Shown here in pieces: positions 21,801 to 32,679 of a stretch of 64,000 nt of DNA. The stretch's first letter is position 1; every line of letters begins with the position of its first letter. A program made the position numbers and the translations under genes. Origin of the DNA: Lepisosteus oculatus. Taxonomy: Eukaryota; Chordata; Actinopteri; Semionotiformes; Lepisosteidae. Where the stretch lies: positions 9,853,001-9,917,000 of the forward strand of contig NC_090703.1 of NCBI RefSeq assembly GCF_040954835.1, read 5' to 3'. A model generated the notes under the pieces. It made no database searches and was not told the origin of the DNA. It worked only from the letters and a program-made list of their open reading frames with translations.

Positions 21801-24800
21801 TTAAAGGGTCCAACTGTACGGTACTTGCTTTTACTATTTAGGGCTTGTACCATCACTCATTTTAATATGTAACAAACACCAAACACATGAATTAATGGCC
21901 AAAATCCCACTACACTAAGCACTCATTAGGTCCCTGCCCATCACATAACTTCATTCTGTAGGTCAGCAGTTCCCAGCTCTGGTCCTGAAAGAACACCGTA
22001 TGTTCTGGTTACTGCTCCACCCGATTTCTTAATTAAAGGCTAATTGATTTCAGTTTTCAGTTTGAAGTATATTTGTAAATCTGAAGTAGTAGTATGGTAC
22101 TTGGTACTTGGTAGTAGTAGTTAATACTTCAAGTACTCTAGTTCAAGTAGGAGTTATTTGGAAATCTATTGTCAGCTCTTAAAAATTAAAATGTGAAGTG
22201 TAGTTGGTATCATCTTTGTATCAAGAGTCTGAGAGCTCTGTGGAGGGAACAAACACTGACAGCTGACGTGTCTGGTACATCGTCACCTGTGTGTACGCTA
22301 TTAGTTGATCAACATACAAGAACTGTTTAGTCAGAAGTAACAGCAAGCAACAAGCAAGCTGAAGAGAAGCTGTGCGAAGTTGTGTTTGCTGAAGTTGTTG
22401 GAAACAACAACCAGATCAGATAAAAGTCTTAAATTGTCACTGGAGGTGTGGACCTCAGCTAGAATGGAAAACAACAAACTTTTTCTCCAGGACGAGGGCT
22501 GGGAACCATTGCTATAGGATACTATATATTCAGAGCTTCCTGCTGAACCACTTGTCTCCCAACTATTTGGAGTAAGTTCAGTCATGAATATCTAAGAAAT
22601 GCTATTTTTTAAAGCCCAAATATCAACATAATAATCATGCATCATATTAATGATATCCTCTATGTAACATATTATGCAGGAGACATGTGATTCTGCAGAA
22701 CATTCTGATTCTGCAGAATTCCCCAGGGAGTGAGGCATGTCAAACATCCAGCGAATGTCCTGAAAGATATGAACAGTCGACTGTCATCTGCAGTGTCACA
22801 CAGAACCATTCAGGAAGACTACACATGTCATCACAGATTTCTCCAGCCTTTGGCGACTGCTCCTGGCTGTGAGATTGTTCTGCACTGGGTTGTCGATTTC
22901 AGTTCCGTCCAGCAGGTGTTGGTAAAGATGCTGAGAAAAACCCCTGAGCTGCAGTCAGCATGCCCAGCAGGGGGCATTAAGCTCCCAGGTTTATTCTCAT
23001 GTCCGACACAGTAGCAAAACAGACATTTGTGTCTTTCGATTTTAACGCCTTAGCTTTAAATACTGGATATGTGTTTCTACGCTTATTTTAATTCAAGGAC
23101 TTTGAGAATTATTCTGTATTGTATTCTTGAGGCTCTCAACCTCACATGCAGTTTTCATACAGTAAAATCACATTAATAAAAGACAATGGAAATAGCCAGA
23201 TCCAATAAATGAGTACTGTACGACCATTTTCTCCCTATCCCTGCTTTCAGGTTTAGCTGGTGCTAGGTGTGGAATGAGTATTCTGGCTTGTAAGGTCTGC
23301 CACCGTTACTGGTCTTTACTATTGGATTAGTTTTTTTTTATATCCAGAAAGTGTTGCGTAAGACCGAAAGACAGACAATGAGGATAGTGTTGGGGGCTAT
23401 TGCAGCAGCTGCACTTGATGAAATAGCCCGTTAGCACATCTAAACAGACATTTTTCACATCTGGCCAATTCCACAACACCTTTTTTTGCAATAGCAACAA
23501 GGAAGATTATTTTTCATAAAGTGTGCATTTTCATAAGAGAGACATTGCTGTCAATTATTGGAGTATTTATTTTTAAAGAACGATGGCAAATAGGCAAATG
23601 CATACGGCAGAGCGTGTGAACCAAGAGAAATGGATCGTACTAATGAAAGTAATAATGGCAGAACAGCATGTCTGTTCCTGGACTTCCTTCTCGGTGCATC
23701 TTAGTAAGCACAGTGGTTAACAGGCAACCACTCCCCAGCCCTGGGCAGAGAGATGGTTCTCGATCCCAGCGGATATAGAGCAGGGGCAGGTCACTGGGCA
23801 TTGAGTCCATCTCTGCTACAGACCTCTGTGCTGCCCACTACAGAGGTGCCATGGCTAGAAAGACTCTCTCACTACCGTGTGCCACACTCCACTTTGCCAA
23901 CAGACAAATACACTTTGGCTGCTATTTAATTTTGATCAGGCTGTTTTAATCAAAACGGAGCTCGGAAGAAAACTCCCATTGCAAACAAATGTGGCTTCCT
24001 GGTCTCATTTATTTTCTTTTGACACATAATTGTGCATGTTATGAGATTGTCATAGCATTTTCTTTTGCTCTAATGACACATCAATAAGCTGCTGTCCTGG
24101 CCTGTGTTACTGCAGTTCAATCATGCCACAGTCCTGCCACAGTTCCCACTTGCTCACTTCAATAAAGCAGTAAAGCCTGTTAGCTGTGGTGTAAACTGAG
24201 GATTTATGCTTGTTAATTAAGAAGACACAGAAACGGCATAATGGATGCCTCAGTGATTGATCTGATCAGTTTGGGGAAGAACGTGACTGGACTACGGGAG
24301 CAGGGACAGGTATATTCAGCCTGTAGATTGTGCTGGAGCAAGATCCAGACAGTGACAGAAATCCAGGTGGTCTGTGCTAATGCAATATTTACTTACTCAC
24401 TGATGGATTTCCTTTTCATCTACAGAGACTCGAAAAGACATGTTACACCTCTAAACTGTACGGCCAGCATGTAATGAGCTTACATGAGGGGAGGGGGGTA
24501 TTGCCTTCTCTTGTTTGTCAATCCTTTTACTGGATGGGAAAAAAGCCAGTCACATTGAACTGAAGAGCCATGTTCGTTTTTCATCGGAAACACTGGGACC
24601 GGTCCTTGTTCCCGACGAGTCAGCAGTACTGATCTCAGGCCTTCTTGCTTCCTCCCTTGACTCTGGCGTCCCTCATAATGTGCTTTTGGCACCGTAATGG
24701 ACGAAATGAGGTGGCTTCTCTCGAATGTTAATTTTATGATGTAGGTTTTATACGGTCATGATTCTAATTTTCCGAAGAGCTGCCTATTAGATGTTACGGG

Positions 24801-27800
24801 GTGAGGTGTGGGTGGGTCTGTATGCCTGTGCTGAATGTGCTAAACCTGGCCCCAGGCCAAAAAAAAAAGATACATATGCTTTAAACATCATTGTCAATGC
24901 ATTCAGTGGGTCTGACTATGCTAATTTGCCTTAAGGGCTTTGTAATGGAAAGCCAGCCACTTGTTGGTAAACGTCTTTAAAACAGGGCTCATCCCATCCT
25001 GAGTCTAGGAGCTGGTCTCCTCGTGTGCTGTGAAGTTAGAAAAATCCGGGGAGGTTGTTTTTGCAGTAGATGTGTTGTTTTGCGTTTTGATCTTCAAACA
25101 GCAGCTCCCTGTGGGTGTGGGGGAAGGGCACCACATCAACATCAAACGAGCTGGGGCACAGCCTCCGTTCATTATGCTAGGCCTTCATCTGGGAGTCCCG
25201 CCGGCAGAGTGCCTATAGCAGAGTGTGCGAAGGAAGCGTGTGCCTGTTGGGAGACTGACTGTGCAGCTTAGGCCTGCAGTGGACAGTGCAGGAGACCGTG
25301 GACCATGAATGAGTGTGCCAGGTGTCACGGACGTCCAAAGGGACTAACCGTGGGGAGCAGGAGAGCGGAAAAAGACCCATATGCGTAGCGGCGAGACGGG
25401 AAAAAGGCCCGGGCTCATTAGTGCAAAGAGTTCAGGAATGCCGTATAGAAACCTATGCCCTCAGGGAGCGGACGTGGGGCGCCCTGGTGCTAGGCAGGTC
25501 TCAGGACATCCGAACTCAATGCTGAGCGAGGACAGAGTGCAAGACCCGGAAATATATAGCCCAAGGGAAAGGGAGGGACAGGAAGGACAGCAGACCGGAA
25601 ACTAGGGACAGGTCAGAGAAGGAGCGCCCTCTGGCTGCAGAGGGCGTGACACCAGGGTCATGAGCCAGACAGCCCGAGTGACGCGTGGAAGTGTGAGAGA
25701 GATGGGAAGTGTTAATCTCACTGCAGCAAGATGGATTTGAGTTCCATCCCAGCTAAGTGTCCAAGATAGTCGGAGCCAATGCAGAGTGCGGAGTGTGTCA
25801 TTTTTCCTGACCATCCGAGGACACGCTGCCAGTGATTGTTGGGTTAATAGGAATAAGAACTGAAATATACAGGGAATCCGATAATCCAGTAAAAATGAAG
25901 AACAAAGAGAACTTCTACTATATGCTATTCTGTACTATGTTGTTCAGGATCCTGGCTTGTATTGATTAGTGGTTTTACAGGTACAGCCCTAATGGAAAGC
26001 TTCTGAAATGGTATTGTTCCCTGGAGGGAGTCGTAAAAAGACAATTGCAGAGACTTGAGAACGTGTTGCGTGTAAAACAGCGTGATATTTTCTAATCTTG
26101 CTCTGTCACTGAGAAGGCACATTATAACCCGATTGTTTATGAATTACTAAGAAAGATAAGGACACACATTGCTAGTCAGAGCCGAAGAGGCTAAGAGAAA
26201 GTCATAGCTCTTGCTAACTCCTTTCCTTAAGGGCTTCAGAGCAGAGACAGTATCGTTTGTAATGCTTCCATTTTTCTTTCTGCCAGCGATGAGAAGGCAG
26301 ATTGTGATCCCAATGCAGGTGTCTTTGAGATTTTTAAAAATATTAAGTAGATGATGCTTGTTCATAATTTTGTGGTGACACATTGATTGCAAAAAAAAAA
26401 GAGCCACTTTTGTCCCTGGTACAAACCCCAGTTTATAAGCCAACTTATCTGTCAGAAGATCAGGCTTCTGGTTATCTTTGGTCCTGAAAACGAAGCCTTT
26501 ACAAGGCTGTGAAACTACCACTGCTAGCTCACTTCTATGTCCAGCACTATCTTCAACACTGTGTCCTGAGGGTGCTGTTCTTCTCTATTAGCTGTGTTAC
26601 AGGACTTTTAACACTGAGTATGTTTCAAGGGTGACTCCCACAGCAGAGAACCTGGTCTTGTAATGTAGTGAAGTTCAGCACTGTCTGGGCAGTGGTGCTG
26701 TGTGTGCTAAGAGCCCTTGAGTGAATCCCAGCAGGGGCAGTACACTAGTCACCCAAGACCCAGTCTTTTGGCCTGGTGGAATTCACTGCAGTCTAGGAAG
26801 TGACGCTGCGTTGCCCCGGGCCCCACAGATGGCCGTGATCAAATCCCGCAATCCTTTCTTGTCTTCCGTTTGGAGCTGAGCTGCACTATGTATTCCTAGA
26901 CCATCCATGGAAGCACCAAGGCGAAGAATAATTTTGACTGTGATCATGAAACAGCTCGGTATTCACGGCCACTCTCCTTACTTGACCATTCCCACATGTC
27001 CAATATAATCAAGCGTAATCTACCACTATGCTGAAGAGCTATTTAAATTATGACACAGACATTTTAAGGGCCTTGGCTCCATTCAGTTCTTTAAGTCACT
27101 TGAACCAAAAGCTGATGAATGGTTTTCTGGGTGCAATAAGACTTCAGAAAGACTGAATGTCATTTAAACATTTTCAGGATATCAGTTCCCACCACGTGGC
27201 TGGATCTTGTTCCAGAGCCCCATCAAACTTTGCGTAAAGAAGTAGCTGAGACTTGTTCAGATATAAGTCATTTACACAAGGCAGGGATCAATGGGGGAAT
27301 AACACAAGACGGAGAGGGATGAATGGAGCAATATTGTTGCAGCTTTACATCCCATGTGGGACAGCAGGAAGTAACTACGTTGTATTTAACTTGTGATCAG
27401 TGAAAGCACTGTGATCAGTGAAAAAGTTCACAATGTAAAAATAGCAAGATTATTGGACAGTCTTTTCATATTCTTGAATCATGCACGTACCATGTGTTTA
27501 CTTCACACAGCACCGGTTCCCCTTGGCCCTTACCAAACAGGCCACATTTTTTGATTTTACCATGATGCTGTTGAAGTTTTCCACAGTCCGTCCTTGGGCT
27601 TTGTAATTTTCCAGCTTGTGTCAAAGGCAAGCTCAGCCAAGGAAGTGAGCTCATTGCACCTTTCAATCTGAAATGCTGAATGGCAGCAATCAGGTCTGGA
27701 GTTGGAGTAACATCCATTATCCTGGCAGAGATGCTGGACCTGGACACATGGCCAGACAAAGTGGCTTATTAGCAGTGGGCAAGAGGTGTCGGAGCTATAG

Positions 27801-29047
27801 GGGGATGCTGGCAGGGGTACCATGGCTGGTTGATAATGGAGTTGTGCTGAAGGAAGGGAGAGGAGTGATGCTGGAAACAGGGACAGAACCTGACACTGGT
27901 TAGTTAATTAGGAAGCCATTTATTCTTTTCTCCTCCAGTGATCAGAATGATCTGAAATTCTGGAGGGAGAGCCTGAGGTTTCTGTACCTCTTGGTTCACC
28001 CCTTTGGGCATTCTGCACGGAGGCAGCGATTGAAGGCTGGGGTCAATACTGTTGTATGTTGAAATGTCCTGCCTTTCCGCGGTGATCTGTAAATGGGAAT
28101 GTATCTCAGAGATGATTGCATACATAAGCTATAATGCCTTCCTTTTGCCTTTCAGTGCGCAGCTGGGTGGAGAAGATACGAGACAAGGTAAATACCTAAA
28201 CTGCTGCTCCTTCTCCTAGCCTCTCTTTTGCCTGAGCAGATGAGTAAAATGTCAGCGCAAGTGAGTCACTAAAATGTCCTGCCATTGTGGCATTAATTAA
28301 TCCAGTCACATACTGTAATTTGCAGAATAAAGGTCTACTGGGCATGTGTACCCTGTTAAGGGATAAGACTTCACCACTGTGCTTTGATTACCACATTGTG
28401 ATTGATATTTGGCACAGCAGGCAGCTCTTTCTGTCCAAGAGCAGAAGGTCACCTGCATGATTCTGAGAAGGGGCTGGTAAAGACATCAGCAACCTGAGCT
28501 GACCGGCAGTCTTTCTCTCAGTGTGACTCACACTGCTAGCCTACAGGTTGCAGGCCAATCTCAGGCTACTATGCAGCATTAGTAGCATTAGTAATCTTGC
28601 CGGCTTGTCTTTTAACCCCTGCTTACATGTGCAGGCAGGGTACGTGTCTGGGATGCTGGCTCCAGTGGGCATAGGGATTGCAGGCGCACTCTTCATCTTA
28701 GGAGCTCTGTACAGCATCAAGGTGATGCATCGCAAGAGGAGGAGCAGCTTCAAACGGGAGAGGAGGAAGGTAAGGGGTTGGTGGGGGGTGGGGAGGTAAA
28801 AGAGAGCTTGGGGACAGAACAGGATGAGAAATGGAAGGAGGAGATGAGGGGGAAAGTAGATGAGGGCGTAGGGAGAGTAGGAGAGAACTATCAGACAAAT
28901 TGCCATGCTTGCCCCGCCCTTCATCTTGCACGGTCTCCAGGCTTTAACGAACGCCTCTCGGGCGATCCGTGTCTCCAGCGCAGGGAGATGAGCAGCCGGC
29001 AGGACAGAGTGATGCTGCTGGCCGACAGCTCCGAGGATGAGTTCTAG
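17233..29047 (+). CDS. ARMH4: ARMH4 (C14orf37), single-pass membrane protein, complete, 7 coding exons
   Basis: ARMH4 is a type I membrane protein reported to influence mTORC2 and cytokine signalling; its exact biochemical role is not settled. Seven exons join in phase to 2757 nt, 918 residues. The start at 17233 has G at -3 and G at +4 and opens a signal peptide (residues 1 to about 21, core LRLLLLAWWCALAGA). A long low-complexity ectodomain rich in Ser, Thr, Pro and Glu follows, then a Glu/Asp run near residues 785-806, the segment SSSQWVQHNQGL-VRSWVEKIRDK, a transmembrane helix at about 859-881 (VGIGIAGALFILGALYSI), a basic stretch (HRKRRSSFKRERRK), and the tail SSRQDRVMLLADSSEDEF. The last approximately 90 residues resemble human ARMH4 closely, whereas the ectodomain does not align by eye. 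The protein is longer than the human one (774 residues as I recall). Confidence 0.95.
18875..19618. other. ARMH4 intron 1
   Basis: Nothing coding. The stretch 19360-19460, with TTAATTAAAG and CTAATTAATTGC (homeodomain-type sites), has the look of conserved non-coding DNA, but this is impression only. Confidence 0.4.
19619..20158 (+). CDS. ARMH4: ARMH4 coding exon 2
   Basis: Acceptor TTTAAATAG after a T-rich tract. The two leading bases complete Met548, then AESPSPPVTVKV and 180 codons of Pro/Ser-rich ectodomain, including SLPVTAKTVDISWSNAGTEG. Donor GAAG|GTGAGA, phase 1. Confidence 0.88.
20235..20390 (-). mobile_element. V-SINE fragment in ARMH4 intron 2
   Basis: Reverse-complement V-SINE order: CCAGCCCATCACAGGGCACA with CA repeats, ACAATTTACAGATGCCAGTT, AATGTCTTTGGTCTGTG, then a diverged AGACCACCCAGAGAAATCAG. 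Head and tail are missing; antisense to ARMH4. Confidence 0.75.
20657..20827 (+). CDS. ARMH4: ARMH4 coding exon 3
   Basis: Acceptor GCAACAG. Encodes ELDTTSTLEEALPSTPETPP, a Thr/Pro-rich part and SGLEDLEKLESEG, 57 codons, phase 1 to 1. DLEKLESE resembles human LDQLESEEG just ahead of the acidic run, which supports the placement. Confidence 0.87.
21173..21340 (+). CDS. ARMH4: ARMH4 coding exon 4 (acidic run)
   Basis: Encodes EERDKEDEEDEETEESEEEE and the segment ending LPSSSQWVQHNQGL. Human ARMH4 has a similar Glu/Asp block and ALEWEQQNQGL at the same place. Phase 1 to 1, donor GG|GTAAGT. Confidence 0.92.
21964..22511. mobile_element. hAT-like MITE in ARMH4 intron 4
   Basis: Imperfect terminal inverted repeats of about 30 bp: the left end begins CAGCAGTTCCCAGCTCTGGT and the right end, reverse-complemented, begins CAATGGTTCCCAGCCCTCGT. 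They fit the hAT pattern CAGNGGTTCYCA. Flanking octamers CTGTAGGT (21956-21963) and CTATAGGA (22512-22519) agree at 6 of 8 bases, as an old 8-bp target duplication would. No transposase is encoded in the 548 bp. Confidence 0.72.
22963..22978 (+). promoter_or_regulatory. CTCF-like motif in ARMH4 intron 4
   Basis: CCCAGCAGGGGGCATT matches the CTCF core at all but one position. Confidence 0.4.
23706..23860 (+). mobile_element. Possible tRNA-derived SINE fragment
   Basis: An A-box-like CACAGTGGTTAACAGGC and a B-box-like GGTTCTCGATCCC lie about 35 bp apart, with a GC-richer body. Family not recognised. Confidence 0.4.
25318..25656 (-). mobile_element. Solo LTR with 5-bp target duplication, in ARMH4 intron 4
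   Basis: The 329-bp LTR (25323-25651) runs TG...CA with ends TGTCACGGAC and GGGCGTGACA, flanked on both sides by CCAGG (25318-25322 and 25652-25656). On the minus strand it has a TATA box (GGCTATATATTTCC) and a fish LTR 5' end with CCCTCTG...CAGAGGG then CGCTCC, so it is antisense to ARMH4. No internal retroelement sequence flanks it: a recombination product. The Gypsy-like assignment is inferred. Confidence 0.85.
28156..28187 (+). CDS. ARMH4: ARMH4 coding exon 5 (32-nt microexon)
   Basis: Only 32 nt, encoding V-RSWVEKIRDK just outside the membrane (human VRSWMEKLKDK). Acceptor CTTTCAG, donor AAG|GTAAAT; it shifts the phase from 1 to 0. It sits after a 6.8 kb intron. Confidence 0.93.
28188..28634. 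other. ARMH4 intron 5
   Basis: Ordinary intron sequence; nothing recognised. Confidence 0.5.
28635..28769 (+). CDS. ARMH4: ARMH4 coding exon 6 (transmembrane helix)
   Basis: Encodes AGYVSGMLAPVGIGIAGALF, ILGALYSIKVMHRKRRSSFK and RERRK (residues 852-896): the transmembrane helix plus the basic stop-transfer stretch. Acceptor GTGCAG, donor AAG|GTAAGG, phase 0. Confidence 0.96.
28979..29047 (+). CDS. ARMH4: ARMH4 terminal coding exon 7
   Basis: Encodes RREMSSRQDRVMLLADSSED then EF and TAG. The acceptor CTCCAG at 28978 is chosen because it gives phase 0 and the conserved tail. A CAG 38 bases upstream (ending 28940) would run into a stop within 17 codons. Confidence 0.94.
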   Translation, partial: RREMSSRQDRVMLLADSSEDEF

Positions 29048-29075
29048 CCCCTCCCATCGCCCTGCCCCCTTCAGC

Positions 29076-29081
29076 AATAAA
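29076..29081 (+). terminator. ARMH4 proximal poly(A) signal
   Basis: Canonical AATAAA 29 bases after the ARMH4 stop codon, on the sense strand. Confidence 0.5.
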
Positions 29082-29397
29082 GTTCCTCCACATTCCCCAC
29101 CAGCTCTTCTCGCCAGTGGCCCCTGAGATGTGCGCAGACCCCAGTTGCAACACCTGTTGTCACCCGCTGCCTTGCCTGGAACCCTGCGACTTCTGGCAGG
29201 GCGACTGGGCGTCTGACCCAGACGTTCCCGTCCTACGCCAGGACTGCGCCAACTGAGCCGCCACATGACTTCATCAGGGGAGCCTGAGGGAGTGGCAGCG
29301 ACAGGCTTCTCTCAGATGGGACACAAGTAAGGCTCTCATCCCGACGCTGTAGCTGAGCCAGGCGTGGAATGCAAGACGCCTGAAAATTATTGTAGAA

Positions 29398-29403
29398 AAT
29401 AAA
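29398..29403 (+). terminator. ARMH4 distal poly(A) signal
   Basis: Second AATAAA about 350 bases after the stop, followed within 30 bases by T- and GT-containing sequence. It would define a longer 3' UTR. Confidence 0.5.
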
Positions 29404-29929
29404 TGTCTCTTAGTACAATAAGCTGAAACAATGTGAATGCCAGAGGTTGGACCTCTCTGCTTCTATGTGCTCTTCCTCAACTGTTTGCAGAGGGCTTGCA
29501 TGAGCCCTGGACACCAACTCCCTCACTGGGTCTCCCTTGTGAAAAGCGGACGGAGCTCACCTGTAGGAATGTGCTTTAGGTAATTATCAGTCACCGTATT
29601 AGTAGAGCTCACCACCATGTTAACTAGATGTAGTGTTGTATGTTCCACCAAATTACTGTCCAATTGAATTGCACCCTTCTGACATGACTGTCTCCCTTTT
29701 AGGAGTGTTAGAGATATTAACAGTAATACTATATGCCTTGCATGTTAAGGTCTCAGTACAACAAGAATTGAAAGAGGGAAAAGCACTTTATTATTATTGT
29801 TTCTGTTTTACTGTTATCGTTGTTGTTAAGTTACTATTGCGATTTCCTGAGCTATTGAACACAAAGCAATTTCTCCTATTTGTGTACATGTTTAATCAAC
29901 CTAGCACTGACACTGGAAAGGCAAACAGA

Positions 29930-30430
29930 ATGATACAAGATCAAAATCAAAGTGTAGACTTCAGAGCATTTCAAATTGTGCAGTGCTCCACCAGGTTGCA
30001 AAACGATATTGCTGCTCTGGAATCAGTCCTGAAAACAGTGACCAGGTACAGTACATTTCTGGGCTTGAAGGAAAGTCCTACTCTGACAGGCTGAAAAGAA
30101 CAAACAAATCTTGTTAGTCTCACAGTGGAAACTATTAGGGGATCTGAATGAAGTATTCAAATTCCTCAATGGGGCTGACAAACTCAGCCCAATGACAGCG
30201 CAATGTGAACCGGAAGACACAAAATAAAAGGGAAATACTTTTAAACTGGAGCCTAGGAGTCCTGTCTTTACAGACAGGGGTTATGGGGATATGGAACAAG
30301 TTACCCAGCCATGTTGCTGAAGCTGCCATCTCTTCTTTCAAGAAACAAATGAATGAATCCTTGAATCATTAACTACTAAATTCCAAATGGGTCAAATGGA
30401 CTCCTCTCGTTTCCAACCATGCTTATAGTC
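29930..30430 (+). mobile_element. CR1/L2-like LINE 3' fragment
   Basis: Recognisable run: TGCAGTGCTCCACCAGGTTG, TGCTCTGGAATCAGTCCTG, TACTCTGACAGGCTGAAAAG, GGAACAAGTTACCCAGCCAT and GGACTCCTCTCGTTTCCAAC near the end, as in a widespread fish LINE 3' region. The 153-codon frame starting at 29633 runs into it and is not a gene. Confidence 0.65.
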
Positions 30431-30596
30431 TTTTGCTAAACAGAAAAGAAAAATACCACCATCATCCGTGGATCATGCTTCATATACAGTGTATATATAT
30501 ATATGATGTACAGTAGATTAACACAAAGCATGTCTGTAGTTTTAGTTGTAGACCAAAAAGCATGGCGATAATGAGACTTAAATGATAGAGTAGTTC

Positions 30597-30700
30597 AAGC
30601 ACGTTCTTCACACCCAAAGAAGGCTCCACAGCCGAAACGCTGTGTTTTTCTTCTCTTTTCAGCATGGAATAAACCTTTTACTTGTTCCCTTCAATGATAG
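30597..30700 (+). mobile_element. Dispersed repeat, copy 1 (GAAGGCTCCACAGCC type)
   Basis: Contains AAAGAAGGCTCCACAGCCGA, TCTTCTCTTTTCAGCATGGA and ATAAACC...TTACTTGTTCC. Nearly the same sequence occurs in reverse at 35600-35686. Confidence 0.7.
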
Positions 30701-32679
30701 AGCTGTCCAACTAAGGTCCTGTACCCTTCCTGTAAAATAGAATGTGAATCATTTGGGTCTCCGTCCAGTAGAACTCCATACTATATTCCACCGCTTTGTG
30801 TTCAAAGGCTGATCCTTTTGTGCAGCTTTTATAAAAGTGCTGTATGAAAGATTTTTTTTTTTGCTGATGCCTCAGACTTCCCTCCCCCAGCTCCTGCTGG
30901 AGAGATGCAGGACTCCGGTCCTCGAATGATTACACACCTGCAGCTCCTCGCCTGTGTGCTTGTGTGTATGAACTTGGGGCTGGGTGTTTGCCAGGATTTC
31001 TGTTTTGATCCCACTGAAGATTCATCTGTTGGCTGTAAGACAAGTTCTTTCCTTCCTAATCCTGGGTGTGAATAAGTGTGATGGGAAGGACAGGGTGGGA
31101 TATTCACAAACCAGCCCGCTGCTGTGTGCTGCAAATGTGCCCTGTTATGCAAACGTCTAATAAAAACTGCCAGATATTTCTCAGTTAGTTTGTCAGAATG
31201 TTTAGCATAATAATGGGGGCTTCAGACAAAAACATCATGATGTAGCACGATAAAAGTTTGCATTTAATGCATCCTATCAGCGAGCTTTTTTTAAGGGTGT
31301 TCATTGCAGGCTGAAAGGCAGATCAGCAATAAAAACCAAGAAATTAAAAGTATTTGTTATGACATAAAGTCAATAATCATCCATTCCATAATTCTATTCT
31401 GGGCTTCCAGTGTCAGTACTGCAGCATGACCTCGGTTTTTTTGGCGTGGATTTGGTTCCAACCCCTGTACCTTCCAGCCAGTGACTTCATTGTGTTGCCT
31501 TGAGGAATGGAAAGCTTTGCACAAACAACAGTAGGTTAGAGGAGAGAGGCCCCCTTCCGCCTGGGGAGGGGGAGTCTATGTTGAAGAGGGCTTAGCTCCT
31601 GCAGTCTTGATTGGAGGGGATGCAGGCAGGTCTTGTGCCAAAAAAGCAAATCGTTTGTGACTTTCTAAGATTGTCATTTTTTTGGGTATTCTTAAGTTAT
31701 TGCACTGTCCTCTCCCTGTCAATAAATAATAAAAGAACATGCTGAAACTAGGTGGTTTTCAATTTTTTTTTGGGGGGGGGGGAGGATCCAACAAGAAACT
31801 CTAAGATGAAACAAGAAGCTGGTCCAAATAGCAGGCCTGCAGCTGGATTCAAACGCACTTCACTTCCCCTCTACGTTACAGTTGTCCGGAAGAGTTCAAA
31901 TCACATCAGGTATTCCTGTTAATGCACTGGGGGTCTGAGCTGCTGGTGGATTGTGGCTGACAATCCCCAAGACTGCCTTCGTGCTTGGTGCTCTTAGCCA
32001 GGGTGTCTTCAGTTTTCTGTGCAGCAGTGAGCCCCTGTCTCTTGCAGTGTGCAATACAGTGCAGGTGAGAGACTCATCAGGCTGGCATTCGATGGCGTGA
32101 AAAAAGGTAACTGGCTCAGTGGTGTGCATTACAAATGGCATGTCGTCACACACTCTCTTAGCTGTGACTGCTGTTGTTGTGTTGCAGAAGTCATGTTAAC
32201 ATGGACTGCCAAATGCAAATGTGTGAGCTGGCATGGGAGTAGAACTGTGTGATGAAATTTTCATGACATATGAATGTAGGAATACTTCTTTGCTATACGT
32301 TTGCTATATAGCTTCTCTATAGCTTCTTTGCTATAGAGAGTAGCCCCTCTGTGCTCTTTAAGGGGTACTTAATGTAGTGTAGCAGTGTTGATCTTCAGGG
32401 CAGCGATGCACATCATTACTGAGGACTGAGGAACCACAGAGACAAAACAAGCATACTCCTGCTTGAAGAAACAAAATGAAATTGTATCCTAGGTGGTCTG
32501 AGTGGGACTCTTTAAATAATTCATATTATCTTCACATAATCTTTCTAATTGATTTTTAAAAATATTAAGATATGTACAGTACATCATATATACAGTATGA
32601 TGCGATTTCTAGCTTGTTTCTTCCTAAAATGAAAACCAGTAAAAATCTAAAAATGATTGCTATTGCAATGTTAAGCAAT

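Larger units (their letters stand above)
21341..28155. other. ARMH4 intron 4 (6.8 kb)
   Basis: No additional exon recognised. It contains the MITE, a possible SINE, the solo LTR, a CTCF-like motif at 22963-22978, and a homeobox-site-rich stretch at 24000-24230 that may be conserved non-coding DNA. The open frames in it, such as 26147-26521 minus, look like chance. Confidence 0.5.

Noticed and set aside
26147-26521. Minus-strand 124-codon frame in ARMH4 intron 4
   Set aside because: No homology recognised, poly-A run inside, no splice context; treated as chance.
28941-29047. Alternative, earlier acceptor for the last ARMH4 exon
   Set aside because: In the required phase it meets TGA within 17 codons; the acceptor at 28978 gives the conserved tail.
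28541-29266. Minus-strand 241-codon frame across the end of ARMH4
   Set aside because: Antisense to well-supported ARMH4 exons 6 and 7; low-complexity translation from purine-rich sense DNA.
29633-30094. Plus-strand 153-codon frame downstream of ARMH4
   Set aside because: It begins in unique AT-rich DNA and runs into the LINE 3' fragment; the hydrophobic start is compositional.
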